Positions 1 to 8,796 of a DNA stretch of 27,013 nucleotides are shown here, in pieces (position 1 is the stretch's first letter; every line of letters begins with the position of its first letter). This stretch comes from an uncultured Clostridia bacterium (GTDB lineage Bacteria; Bacillota; Clostridia; Christensenellales; UBA1242). The stretch spans positions 1 to 27,013 of the forward strand of contig CANBAX010000002.1 of assembly GCA_947366645.1 (NCBI GenBank). The letters are read 5' to 3'. The notes under the pieces were generated by a model, which saw nothing but the letters and a program-made list of their open reading frames with translations, was not told the origin of the DNA and did not search any database. A program made the translations under genes and the position numbers.

Positions 1-1
1 C

Positions 2-3000
2 TCCTCTCTTTTAACATATTTATCGACAAAGGGTGAAGATTATTTCTTACCGATAGAAGCAAAACTTAACTTAACAAAAAATAACCTAACTTCAAAAGAT
101 ATTTGGCCTAAATATGAAAATGCTGATGGTTACACGACCACCATTCCAAAATCGTATGTAAAAGAGGAAGCGGGACTTTACATAATTGAAGTTTACGACC
201 AAGCGGGAAACTCGGACTTTGGAATATTCCTTATAGACAAATCATCACCAATGGTTGTAAAAACTATCAAATCAAACACTGGTGACCTTCAAACCATACT
301 TTCCAATGGTGAAATCATTACCCTACCTGAAAAGAGTGAACTGGAAAGTTTTTATGAAGTTTACATTGAATGGGCGCCTTACAAAGGTATTTTCTTAAAC
401 GGTTTTGAAAATGAAGATGAAGATGAAGAATTTAGGAAAATTTACATCGCAGATAATTTGCCACAGTCCGCAGAAGGGGAACTTAAAGATAAACTTAATG
501 AAAGACTGGATTCCTTCTTTGGAAAGGTTGAAGACAAAAGCACCGGCCGAATAACTTACACTAATATCACTCAAATTGAAGGTAACGTTAGCGCAACACC
601 ACCAGAAGGCTGGAATGAAGAAGGAGATAAAACAACAAAGTATCGCGGAAATTATTTGAAAATAGCTGTTGATGAGGATTATCTATTTAAAGATAGAGAG
701 GCAGACAGTCCAGAATTAAAGCAAGGTTACAGCCATAAAATTTCTTTAACAACAGGTTCGGTTGCGAACGAAGGCACTTATGCATTCTATCTTCGCGACA
801 AATCTAATGCGAAAAAGTTTGGTAATGCTTATTATGAACTTCAAAATTTCCCAAGCAGATATTTAAGCGTGACAGTATCTTCAGACTCATCAGAATTAAA
901 AGTACTTGCTCAAGATGAAAATACTGTAATGGAATATGAAGGGTTTTCTCTTACTGGAAATTTCTATAAGTATAATGACGAACTTAAATACAATATCGAT
1001 GAAGACGCAGATGAATCAGAAAAAAACAAATACGAGTTATCTGATTTAAATTACAAATTTGCTTACTATGTACCAGTGAAAACTGAATCCACCCTTTCTA
1101 TTAGTTTCATACCTTTTGCAAATGACGGAAACAAAGTGGAAAGTGTAAACGTATACTATTATGCTTATAAAAAAGCATCAACTGAAGTTAAACAATATAA
1201 TAACAAAAATGATACGACAGGCACAACTTTAGGTCAAACTTTCTACTATACTTTAGAAGAAACACCTGAATTAATTCCTATATTTAAATATACACAAGAA
1301 TATCAACAAGGAAAAGAAATTACTATTCCGCTTTCGTCTTCTGGTGGAAACAACATCGCTAACGCCGGAAAATATGTAATAGAACGCAGATATTTTAAAG
1401 AAAATGATACCACTAACACCTATGATTACTTTGAAAGACGCATCACTCTTATGGTGGATAGATTTAATGTAATTTCTGAACGGGAACAGGTAAATTATTC
1501 TGATGACACATTCTCCTCTACCTCTTCACAAAGCCTTGTAGGTCATGATATGCTTGTTACTATGTACAGTTTACCTAATCAGTCAAGTATTCAAGTTTCC
1601 TTCCCTTATCTTAATGAGGACAATAAATTAAACTCTGGCTCTTTCCATGTTTGGGATTCTATTGATGCAAATATGGATATTCCAACAAGTTTAACTACAA
1701 ATAAGCTTCCACTTTCTGTAAAGATACCAGAATTTAAATACACTACAAATTATAATTACTACGCAGACGACAACTCTTATAATGTATTCAAAAACGATAC
1801 ACTTTCTTACTTTGGAAATGCAGAACTTTTAGAACATAAAGAAGGAGATGCCTATTACTATGTTTTAATTGAAGGTGTTAAAAAACAATTTAACACAGAA
1901 GAAGAGGCACTTGAATTTATTGCCAAATCAACTATATCCGAATATAAACTTTCTGCTTTCATAAGATTTACAGCAACTAACTCCACAAGTCAAAGATTTT
2001 ATAAGACGAATGGAAGCACTACAAACGGATACTTAAACTTCTATGAAGTAAAATCTATTGACGAGGAAGTTTCACCTTCCGCAGAGCCAGTGCTTTTCAC
2101 AAAAGCTGGTAGTTATGATGTGACAGTATACCAAGCTGAAAATCGCGGATTAAACCATGCATTTAACGACTTCTATCGCTTTAAATTTGAAGTAACCCCT
2201 CCTCAACCAGATTTTACGATTTATAATGGCAACAATTTAATCGCCAATTCAGACGATAATGGAAATTATTATGTTAACACAAAAGAGATTACCATTAAGT
2301 GGCAGGATAGTGAAAGTAGATTTATAGCTAATCTTGACCATGAGGAAGAAAACATTGATATTAGAATTAACAATGTGCGACTTTCTAACGATGAATTCAA
2401 TGTAATTCATGACAATGGCAGTCTAATATATTCCATTACTTTAAATCTGGATTCTGACGCACTGAAAAATTACAAGGCTTGGCAAAACGGCACTGAAATT
2501 TCAATTACTATGCAACTTCAAGGTCACAGTGAATATTACGACAAAGTAACTAAGCGAGTTATTATTGACTATTCCGCACCACTTGAACATTTATCACAAC
2601 TCATGTCAAATATCTCTTCTTCATATACTCCTTTTGATAAACTATATCAAGAACTTAATACTCGTGAACTTTACGACTATTCTGGAAGCGAGATTAATGC
2701 CAATGGTTGGAGCATGGAAGATTTAGATAAAAATCTTGAAAACGTAAGTTACTCTTATTCAGTAAATAAAGCAAACTCAATTTTCAAATACTATGCATAT
2801 AATGTGACCACCGCTTACTTTGATTTACTTGCTAGCAGTTTGAAGTCTCAAAACTTAGATGCAACAGGCGCGAATTATATTTACTACAAAACTATAGGTA
2901 ATAGAGAAGAATATTTAACTAACTATACTCAAACTAGAAACTTCTCAGACTTTAACTACAATTCCGTTGATGAGCTTATTGTTGACGACCTTGATACAAA

Positions 3001-6000
3001 CCATTATTACGAGATAGTTGAGCAAGACATAGCTGGAAATACCACCATATACATCGTACACCTTTTCGACCCTTCAGAAGATACTGCAATAAAATATAGC
3101 AATTCAGAAGGCTCAGAAATTTCCATCGATAATGATAAATTGTACGATGGCTATGATATTTACTCTATAACCGGTTTTGAACTTCATGAACTTAACTACT
3201 TAAGCGACCCTTGGGGTATATATAGGATTAACATAGGTGGAAGAACTTCTGTCTTTATGAAATCTCCTTGGCATTGGCTTAATGATAAGGGCGAATACGA
3301 ATATGATGAAACAATTTCAAACAACTTCATCTATAGGTTACAAACTGGAAGTGATTTACGCATCAATTATATAAAATCTGAAATTTCAAATATATTTAAA
3401 GATGTTCAGTCACAAACACAAAAACACCACATCACTTTAATAGACAGAGAGAGCGCTAAAACTATTGACCTGAGAGTTTCTATCTTAAACGCGACCTTTG
3501 ATTACCAAAGAGATTCAACTCCTACCTCTGCAACACTAACTTTAAAACGCATACCAAATGCAGCTCAAGCAAATGACCCTAATTACGCTAGGTTGTATCC
3601 AACCAAAATTAGTATTTGGCAAAGAGTTGCAACTCAAAACAACACAAGCAGTCAATGGGAAAGATTAATCACTGATATAACCAACTATACAGGTGACCCA
3701 AACAACTGGGATACCGGCAATAACGCTGTGTTTATCACCTATTCTGCTTCTGGCGACATTGTAATTACTATCAATTTGGAAACTAATATTAATAATGCTT
3801 TTAAATACTTGATAGAAGACAACTTTGGTCAAACCACTGAAATATATCATTATGTTGGCGGAACTGATTTTGAAGAAATACTTGGTGAGAAAAATGTTTA
3901 TAAGACTATAGAGGCTGACAGGTCTACCACCTACCTTACTTCCGGTCAAATAACCTATCAGTACAACCCATTAATTTACAATATAAAGATAAAAGACAAA
4001 CTTGGAAATGACATTACTTCTGATTTCAAAATTGAAAATAACCAAACTAATAAGACAAGTTTTATTCAATTTAAAGAAAAAACTGGAGATGATATTTATT
4101 TCATAGAGCTATATGATGTTACTGGTGAAGAAGACAAAACAGAGCCTACAAAAGTTAATATAAGAATTTACAACAAATTGCCAAAATTCACTACTTCTAA
4201 CGAATCTAACGCTTCCTTCATTTGGTTCCGAGATAAGTATAATAAACCTATTTCAGGAAAGCAAAATAGTACGTATGAAACCGTAATGATAGAAGGAAGA
4301 ACATACATGGCAAGAAGTGAGATTCTTTCAACCTATTCAAACAGTGTTACAGCCTTCTTTAGTGAAAGTCACCCTTCTTATGAAGATGTAAACGCAAGTT
4401 ACAATAATCAATATTCTTACAGCATATATTTCTCTTCTGATGACGGCAATACTTGGCTTAATGTAGACGATTATGCTTTTAACGGATTTCTATTCGATGG
4501 CTCGGGAGATTATAAATTTTTAATAATTTATGACGATTTCACCATCTTTACCGATGTTTGCCAGATTTATTCAATTAAGATTCATGATTCTTCATCAGTT
4601 TACTACACAGTACAGTTAAGCAATGGAGATTTTGTTGAGATGACACCTGATATGAGATATACAGTTTATAACAAAGACGGATTACCTGTTGAAACTATTG
4701 AAGAAAACTATATTCTAGATGTTGACTACAAAAACCATGACAGCGTGATTAAAGAGGGAAGTTCTGAGCTTAATATCACTACTAGTCTTGAAAAACACTT
4801 CCCTGTAGGAAATGGTGTTGAAGTTGAGTTATGGAACTATGAGGGAGCAAACATTAAAGGCCGATTCTCAGTAATATACATAGGAAAAACTAATGACAAG
4901 GATAGACCTTTACTTGATTATCTCACATATGAAGATGTTTCTAGTACACCGAATATTGATATGAATAGCAACAACTTACAAATACCTGTTAATAGTGAAA
5001 ACTTTACTTTAAAACTAAACTGGACAGACCATTTTGGAATTAATGAAAACAAGATTAATATTGAAGTTTTGAAATTGTTTAATAATTCATGGACAATAGT
5101 TGATGTGAAAGTTTATTCTAATGGAACAACAAGATATACCACCCTATCTAGAGCCGGTACTTACAAAATAAGATTCTATGATTCTTGTTATAATTCTAAT
5201 GAGCAGTACTTCGGAAGTATTAATAATAATTACCTCAATTTGGTACTACTTAATACCACTCCATTTACGGTGTCTTACAAAGACCCTTCTACTGGGGAAA
5301 CCCTTATAACCGAGCCTAATACTAAGGCGGTATATAATGGTGAAGTAACATTAAGTTTGTCTAACCACTTTACTTATTTCCACCATGCCCCTGATATAGA
5401 GGTGCATAAAGATGGAAGTGAAGAACTTTACACAGGCTATGATACTTCAATTAACAACTACACTTACACCTTTAAAGAAAACGGATATTATGTTGTTAAG
5501 TTTATAAATGCCCAGACAAAAGAAGGCGTTCCTATCGGAGAAGAAGAATTTGTATTCACAATAATAAACCAAAACGAATCGCGTTATGCTTATGAATTCT
5601 CACCTTATGCAAACTACTATGTTCAAAAAGTAGTTAAAAATGGTATTGATATAACAGAATCGCTTACTTTACTTGCAAATAAAAACGATATTGTAAATAT
5701 CAATGGCCAAAAGTATATGACTAAGCTTCTTCTTTCCTACTTTGATGAAAGAACAGGAGCTGGAAGATACACCATTACAATTAACACTGGTGAGCAAATT
5801 TACAGAAACGCAATATCTGAGTTTACCTTCTCGCTTTGGATAAATCTTGCCTCACCTCCTGTAACTGTATCTATTGCAAATGGCGGGGCAACAACTGATA
5901 ATATTACTTTAAGCTTTAATGCATACACTCTTTACGACACGGTTGGCGACTGCTACATTCAAATTGCTGGTGACAGATATGATGTAAACGCTGAAACTTT

Positions 6001-6223
6001 AGCTTCTTTAGGCGGAGAAGGTGCGGCTATTACCATTACAAAAAATGGCACATATTATATCCAAATCTTTACAATGAGTGATACGCTTCTATACTCCTAC
6101 AAAGTTACAAAAAATGAGCCTCTTAATACTTGGGCAATTATCGCCATAGTATTAGGAATACTGGCGGTTGGAGTTATAATCTTCATCACGGTTAAACTTA
6201 GAAAGAGATTAAAAGTTAAGTAA
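2..6223 (+). CDS. Giant Ig-like-repeat surface protein, C-terminally membrane anchored (5' end missing)
   Basis: The reading frame is open from base 2, so the first in-frame ATG at 251 is internal and the gene begins outside the window; at least 2073 residues are encoded. The protein is rich in Asn, Tyr, Ser, Thr and Asp and predicted to be all beta. A recurring closing-strand motif of the type (A/N)-G-x-Y-x-(I/V)-x-(h)-x-D is seen near nt 170, 770, 1360, 2105, 3000, 4095, 4505, 5155, 5480, 5760 and 6045, as expected for a string of bacterial Ig-like/cadherin-like beta-sandwiches of about 100-250 residues. The last 35 residues are one hydrophobic helix (from NTWAIIAIVLGIL) followed by Lys/Arg residues, a stop-transfer anchor. 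No LPxTG motif is visible. The likely role is an extended extracellular stalk, adhesin or sensor; the ligand is unknown. A terminator follows the stop at once, so it ends its transcript. Confidence 0.75.
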   Translation, partial: SSLLTYLSTKGEDYFLPIEAKLNLTKNNLTSKDIWPKYENADGYTTTIPKSYVKEEAGLYIIEVYDQAGNSDFGIFLIDKSSPMVVKTIKSNTGDLQTILSNGEIITLPEKSELESFYEVYIEWAPYKGIFLNGFENEDEDEEFRKIYIADNLPQSAEGELKDKLNERLDSFFGKVEDKSTGRITYTNITQIEGNVSATPPEGWNEEGDKTTKYRGNYLKIAVDEDYLFKDREADSPELKQGYSHKISLTTGSVANEGTYAFYLRDKSNAKKFGNAYYELQNFPSRYLSVTVSSDSSELKVLAQDENTVMEYEGFSLTGNFYKYNDELKYNIDEDADESEKNKYELSDLNYKFAYYVPVKTESTLSISFIPFANDGNKVESVNVYYYAYKKASTEVKQYNNKNDTTGTTLGQTFYYTLEETPELIPIFKYTQEYQQGKEITIPLSSSGGNNIANAGKYVIERRYFKENDTTNTYDYFERRITLMVDRFNVISEREQVNYSDDTFSSTSSQSLVGHDMLVTMYSLPNQSSIQVSFPYLNEDNKLNSGSFHVWDSIDANMDIPTSLTTNKLPLSVKIPEFKYTTNYNYYADDNSYNVFKNDTLSYFGNAELLEHKEGDAYYYVLIEGVKKQFNTEEEALEFIAKSTISEYKLSAFIRFTATNSTSQRFYKTNGSTTNGYLNFYEVKSIDEEVSPSAEPVLFTKAGSYDVTVYQAENRGLNHAFNDFYRFKFEVTPPQPDFTIYNGNNLIANSDDNGNYYVNTKEITIKWQDSESRFIANLDHEEENIDIRINNVRLSNDEFNVIHDNGSLIYSITLNLDSDALKNYKAWQNGTEISITMQLQGHSEYYDKVTKRVIIDYSAPLEHLSQLMSNISSSYTPFDKLYQELNTRELYDYSGSEINANGWSMEDLDKNLENVSYSYSVNKANSIFKYYAYNVTTAYFDLLASSLKSQNLDATGANYIYYKTIGNREEYLTNYTQTRNFSDFNYNSVDELIVDDLDTNHYYEIVEQDIAGNTTIYIVHLFDPSEDTAIKYSNSEGSEISIDNDKLYDGYDIYSITGFELHELNYLSDPWGIYRINIGGRTSVFMKSPWHWLNDKGEYEYDETISNNFIYRLQTGSDLRINYIKSEISNIFKDVQSQTQKHHITLIDRESAKTIDLRVSILNATFDYQRDSTPTSATLTLKRIPNAAQANDPNYARLYPTKISIWQRVATQNNTSSQWERLITDITNYTGDPNNWDTGNNAVFITYSASGDIVITINLETNINNAFKYLIEDNFGQTTEIYHYVGGTDFEEILGEKNVYKTIEADRSTTYLTSGQITYQYNPLIYNIKIKDKLGNDITSDFKIENNQTNKTSFIQFKEKTGDDIYFIELYDVTGEEDKTEPTKVNIRIYNKLPKFTTSNESNASFIWFRDKYNKPISGKQNSTYETVMIEGRTYMARSEILSTYSNSVTAFFSESHPSYEDVNASYNNQYSYSIYFSSDDGNTWLNVDDYAFNGFLFDGSGDYKFLIIYDDFTIFTDVCQIYSIKIHDSSSVYYTVQLSNGDFVEMTPDMRYTVYNKDGLPVETIEENYILDVDYKNHDSVIKEGSSELNITTSLEKHFPVGNGVEVELWNYEGANIKGRFSVIYIGKTNDKDRPLLDYLTYEDVSSTPNIDMNSNNLQIPVNSENFTLKLNWTDHFGINENKINIEVLKLFNNSWTIVDVKVYSNGTTRYTTLSRAGTYKIRFYDSCYNSNEQYFGSINNNYLNLVLLNTTPFTVSYKDPSTGETLITEPNTKAVYNGEVTLSLSNHFTYFHHAPDIEVHKDGSEELYTGYDTSINNYTYTFKENGYYVVKFINAQTKEGVPIGEEEFVFTIINQNESRYAYEFSPYANYYVQKVVKNGIDITESLTLLANKNDIVNINGQKYMTKLLLSYFDERTGAGRYTITINTGEQIYRNAISEFTFSLWINLASPPVTVSIANGGATTDNITLSFNAYTLYDTVGDCYIQIAGDRYDVNAETLASLGGEGAAITITKNGTYYIQIFTMSDTLLYSYKVTKNEPLNTWAIIAIVLGILAVGVIIFITVKLRKRLKVK

Positions 6224-6225
6224 AT

Positions 6226-6256
6226 AAAAAGTGGAAAAAAATATTTCCACTTTTTT
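6226..6256 (+). terminator. Rho-independent terminator after the surface-protein gene
   Basis: A 12-bp stem (AAAAAGTGGAAA / TTTCCACTTTTT) with loop AAAATA ends in a T run. It starts 3 nt after the stop codon of the giant gene and separates it from the metal operon. Confidence 0.85.
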
Positions 6257-6267
6257 ATTAAATTTTC

Positions 6268-6297
6268 TTGACAGTTGAACAAACATTCAACTATACT
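6268..6297 (+). promoter_or_regulatory. Sigma-A-type promoter of the metal-resistance operon
   Basis: TTGACA at 6268-6273 and TATACT at 6292-6297 are separated by 18 bp. The spacer contains an inverted repeat (6273-6292), so a bound repressor would block RNA polymerase. Confidence 0.75.
6273..6292 (+). promoter_or_regulatory. Operator 1 for the ArsR/SmtB repressor
   Basis: Perfect inverted repeat AGTTGAA-N6-TTCAACT lying between the -35 and -10 boxes. The core TGAAC-N4-TTCA resembles the TGAACAAATATTCA-type operators known for CzrA/SmtB-family sensors. Binding by the adjacent regulator is inferred. Confidence 0.65.
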
Positions 6298-6303
6298 GTT
6301 AAT

Positions 6304-6323
6304 AGTTGAACATTAATTCAATT
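6304..6323 (+). promoter_or_regulatory. Operator 2 for the ArsR/SmtB repressor
   Basis: A second copy, AGTTGAA-N6-TTCAATT, with one mismatch to operator 1. It lies downstream of the -10 box and ends 3 nt before the AAGGAGG ribosome binding site (6327-6333). Its centre is 31 bp from that of operator 1, about three helical turns. Confidence 0.6.
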
Positions 6324-6337
6324 GTAAAGGAGGAAAC

Positions 6338-6715
6338 ATGACTAGAAATCAAATGAGTTGCGACTGCAATATCATACACACTGAAGTGGTTACTAAAGCA
6401 AAGACGACAATGCCCGATGAGGAAATTTTATTTTGCATGGCAGATTTTTACAAAGCGATGTCAGATAGTACTCGCATTAAAATACTTAGTGCTTTGCGCA
6501 ACATTGAGATGTGCGTTTGTGATATTGCATCACTACTTAATATGACAAAGTCTGCAGTTTCGCACCAACTTATAAACCTAAAAGATATGGACCTTGTTAA
6601 ATGTCGCAGAAAAGGTAAAGAAGTTTGGTACAGCCTTGCAGATGAACACGTAGAAGAAGTTTTTAAAATTAGTTATGCTCATGTAATGGAGGCAAAGCAT
6701 GAAAGTAAGAATTGA
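6338..6715 (+). CDS. cadC: ArsR/SmtB-family metal-sensing repressor, CadC-like
   Basis: 125-residue winged-helix dimeric repressor expected to release its operator on binding Cd, Pb or Zn. The residues that ligate metal in staphylococcal CadC have counterparts. For the alpha3N site: Cys59 and Cys61 in the ELCVCD-like segment (MCVCDIA), plus an N-terminal Cys8-x-Cys10. For the alpha5 site: Asp102, His104, His115 and Glu118, with the same D-x-H-x10-H-x2-E spacing as CadC. The recognition helix is around residues 70-83 (TKSAVSHQLINLKD). The start is fixed by AAGGAGG 4 nt upstream. The 3' end overlaps the ATPase gene by 17 bp, so the two are co-transcribed and probably translationally coupled. 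Family and metal type are well supported; which metal is sensed is not certain. Confidence 0.92.
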   Translation: MTRNQMSCDCNIIHTEVVTKAKTTMPDEEILFCMADFYKAMSDSTRIKILSALRNIEMCVCDIASLLNMTKSAVSHQLINLKDMDLVKCRRKGKEVWYSLADEHVEEVFKISYAHVMEAKHESKN

Positions 6716-8723
6716 AGGACTAGACTGCCCCAACTGCGCGAAGGCACTTGAAAGTGAAATAAATAAACTTGAAGGCGTGGTAAATGCAAATATTGATTTT
6801 TTAAAATCTACCCTCACCTACGAGGGCGAGGACAAAACAAATGAAATTATTGCACTCACAAAAAAGATAGAGCCAAATGCTAAAATAATTTACAAACGAA
6901 ATACTAATAAAAGAAATTATAAATTCATAATAGATTTAGTATTACTTTTGGTGGGAATCGCAATAGGATTAATGGTTTTCTTTATCAATATGCCAACCTG
7001 GACTTTTTGGACACTTTATGCAATTTCAGCTCTTTTCATAGGATACAACACATATTACAAAGCAATTGCATTATTATTAAGAGGTAAAATGAATGAAAAT
7101 TTACTCGTCACAATTTCTGTTATAGGCGCATCAATTGTAGGTGAAAACATGGAGGGGCTTATGGTGATTGCCCTATATTCAATTGGCAAAGTATTTGAAA
7201 ATATTGCTGTGAACAAATCACGCAGAAGCATTGAAGCACTTGCGGAAATTCAACCCGACTTTGCTGTAATTTTAAATTCAGTCGGAAAAGAAGAAAGGGT
7301 AAAGCCAGAAGAAGTACCACTTAATTCTATAATTATTGTAAAAGCAGGCGAGAAAGTGGCAATTGACGGCAAAATCATTGAAGGTAGTTCTTCGATAGAT
7401 ATGCAAAGTTTAACCGGCGAAAGCGTTCCTATTAATGTTAAGACGGGAGATGAAATTCTTTCAGGTTCAATAGTTCTTGATGGTGTAATCAAAATAAAGA
7501 CTAACAGCCTATCTTCTGAAAGTACAATTACAAAAATACAAAATTTGGTAGAAACTGCCACAAAAAACAAATCTAAAACTGAAACTTTTATTGCAAAACT
7601 TACAAAATGGTATACACTTGGAGTGGTTGCTCTTGCACTTCTTGTTTGGGGAATTGTATGGGCTGTGACAAAAAATTTTGATACCGCTGTTTATCGTGGA
7701 CTTATTTTCCTTGTAATATCTTGTCCTTGTGCTTTTGCTATCTCTGTGCCTCTCTCCTACTTTAGCGGGCTTGGAAACGCCTCTAAACATGGAATACTTA
7801 TTAAAGGTTCAAACTATCTTGATGCTTGCGCAAACTTAAACACAATTGCATTTGATAAAACCGGCACTCTTACTACAGGGCAATTCACTATAGATGAAAT
7901 CAAAGTTATAAGAGATAAATTAAAACAAAACGATATTCTTCATTTATGTGCGCTCGGAGAGCAATATTCCCTACACCCTATTGCAAAGGCAATATGTGAG
8001 GCTTATGAAGGTAATCTCGAAAAGATAAGTGCCTTTAAAGAAATTGCGGGAAAAGGCGTGGAATTTAAGTTCAAGAATAAAAAGTACTTTGTTGGAAGAA
8101 AGAGCAAAAACCTTAAAGACACTTGTGTAGAACTTTTTGAAAACGAAGAAAAACTTGGTGAAATAATTTTAAGTGACACGATAAAAACAAGTTCTTTCTC
8201 TGCAATTAATGCCTTAAAAGAAATGAAGGTGAATACCGTTCTTTTATCTGGCGATAATGAAAAAATTGTTTCAAAAGTGGCAAAGGAAATTAATGTTGAT
8301 GAGTCCTTTGGAAAACTGCTTCCAGAAGATAAGTATAATTGGATTAATAGCCACAAATCTAAAATGCAACGAATAGGCTATGTTGGTGACGGTATTAATG
8401 ACGCCCCTTCACTTTCACTTGCAGATGTTGGATTTAGTATGGGAATTAATGGAAGCCCCGCTAGTATAGAAGCTAGCGATGTTGTACTTGTAGATGATAA
8501 TCCAGAAAAGATAACATCTGCTATAAGAATAGCAAAATTTACTAGAAAGATTGTGGTAGAAAACATTGTGTTTTCGGCATTTGTTAAAATTATCTTTCTT
8601 TTGTTGGGTGCATTAGGAATAACGGGTATGCTGTGGGCGGTATTTGCTGATGTAGGTGTCACTCTGCTTGCAATCCTTAATAGTTTGCGTGCTTTAAAAT
8701 ATAAACCTAAAAAGAAGAACTAA
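6699..8723 (+). CDS. cadA: Heavy-metal (Zn/Cd/Pb) exporting P1B-type ATPase
   Basis: 674-residue membrane pump that expels divalent soft metals using ATP. In order: an N-terminal heavy-metal-associated domain with metal-binding GLDCPNC (Cys10, Cys13); paired transmembrane helices around 74-125; the actuator-domain TGES at 239-242; the transmembrane metal site CPC at 342-344; the phosphorylation loop DKTGT with Asp386; the HP motif at 425-426; the hinge GDGIND at 563-568; and final helices carrying Lys630 and Asp651, matching the charged pair typical of Zn/Cd/Pb rather than Cu pumps. The Shine-Dalgarno GGAGG lies inside the end of the repressor gene. Length is normal for the family. CadA versus ZntA naming is arbitrary; function as a Zn/Cd/Pb exporter is well supported. 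Confidence 0.95.
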   Translation: MKVRIEGLDCPNCAKALESEINKLEGVVNANIDFLKSTLTYEGEDKTNEIIALTKKIEPNAKIIYKRNTNKRNYKFIIDLVLLLVGIAIGLMVFFINMPTWTFWTLYAISALFIGYNTYYKAIALLLRGKMNENLLVTISVIGASIVGENMEGLMVIALYSIGKVFENIAVNKSRRSIEALAEIQPDFAVILNSVGKEERVKPEEVPLNSIIIVKAGEKVAIDGKIIEGSSSIDMQSLTGESVPINVKTGDEILSGSIVLDGVIKIKTNSLSSESTITKIQNLVETATKNKSKTETFIAKLTKWYTLGVVALALLVWGIVWAVTKNFDTAVYRGLIFLVISCPCAFAISVPLSYFSGLGNASKHGILIKGSNYLDACANLNTIAFDKTGTLTTGQFTIDEIKVIRDKLKQNDILHLCALGEQYSLHPIAKAICEAYEGNLEKISAFKEIAGKGVEFKFKNKKYFVGRKSKNLKDTCVELFENEEKLGEIILSDTIKTSSFSAINALKEMKVNTVLLSGDNEKIVSKVAKEINVDESFGKLLPEDKYNWINSHKSKMQRIGYVGDGINDAPSLSLADVGFSMGINGSPASIEASDVVLVDDNPEKITSAIRIAKFTRKIVVENIVFSAFVKIIFLLLGALGITGMLWAVFADVGVTLLAILNSLRALKYKPKKKN

Positions 8724-8739
8724 TAAAGTTTTTCTTTTT
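8709..8739 (+). terminator. Probable terminator overlapping the end of cadA
   Basis: AAAAAGAAGAACT and AGTTTTTCTTTTT can pair over 13 positions (one G-U) around loop AATAA. The 3' arm is itself U-rich, and the hairpin overlaps the cadA stop. It is A/U-dominated, so strength is uncertain. Confidence 0.5.
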
Positions 8740-8751
8740 CTAAAACTCCTC

Positions 8752-8779
8752 TTGACAAAATTCCATAATGCGTTATAAT
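8752..8779 (+). promoter_or_regulatory. Near-consensus promoter of the DUF4116 gene
   Basis: TTGACA at 8752-8757, 16-bp spacer, TATAAT at 8774-8779: both hexamers match the sigma-A consensus. GGAGA at 8786-8790 precedes the ATG at 8797. Confidence 0.8.
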
Positions 8780-8796
8780 AATCATGGAGAAAAACA

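Noticed and set aside
3665..3949. Minus-strand open frames within the giant gene and within cadA (for example 7250-7570)
   Set aside because: No ribosome binding sites or recognisable families; composition is that of antisense translation.
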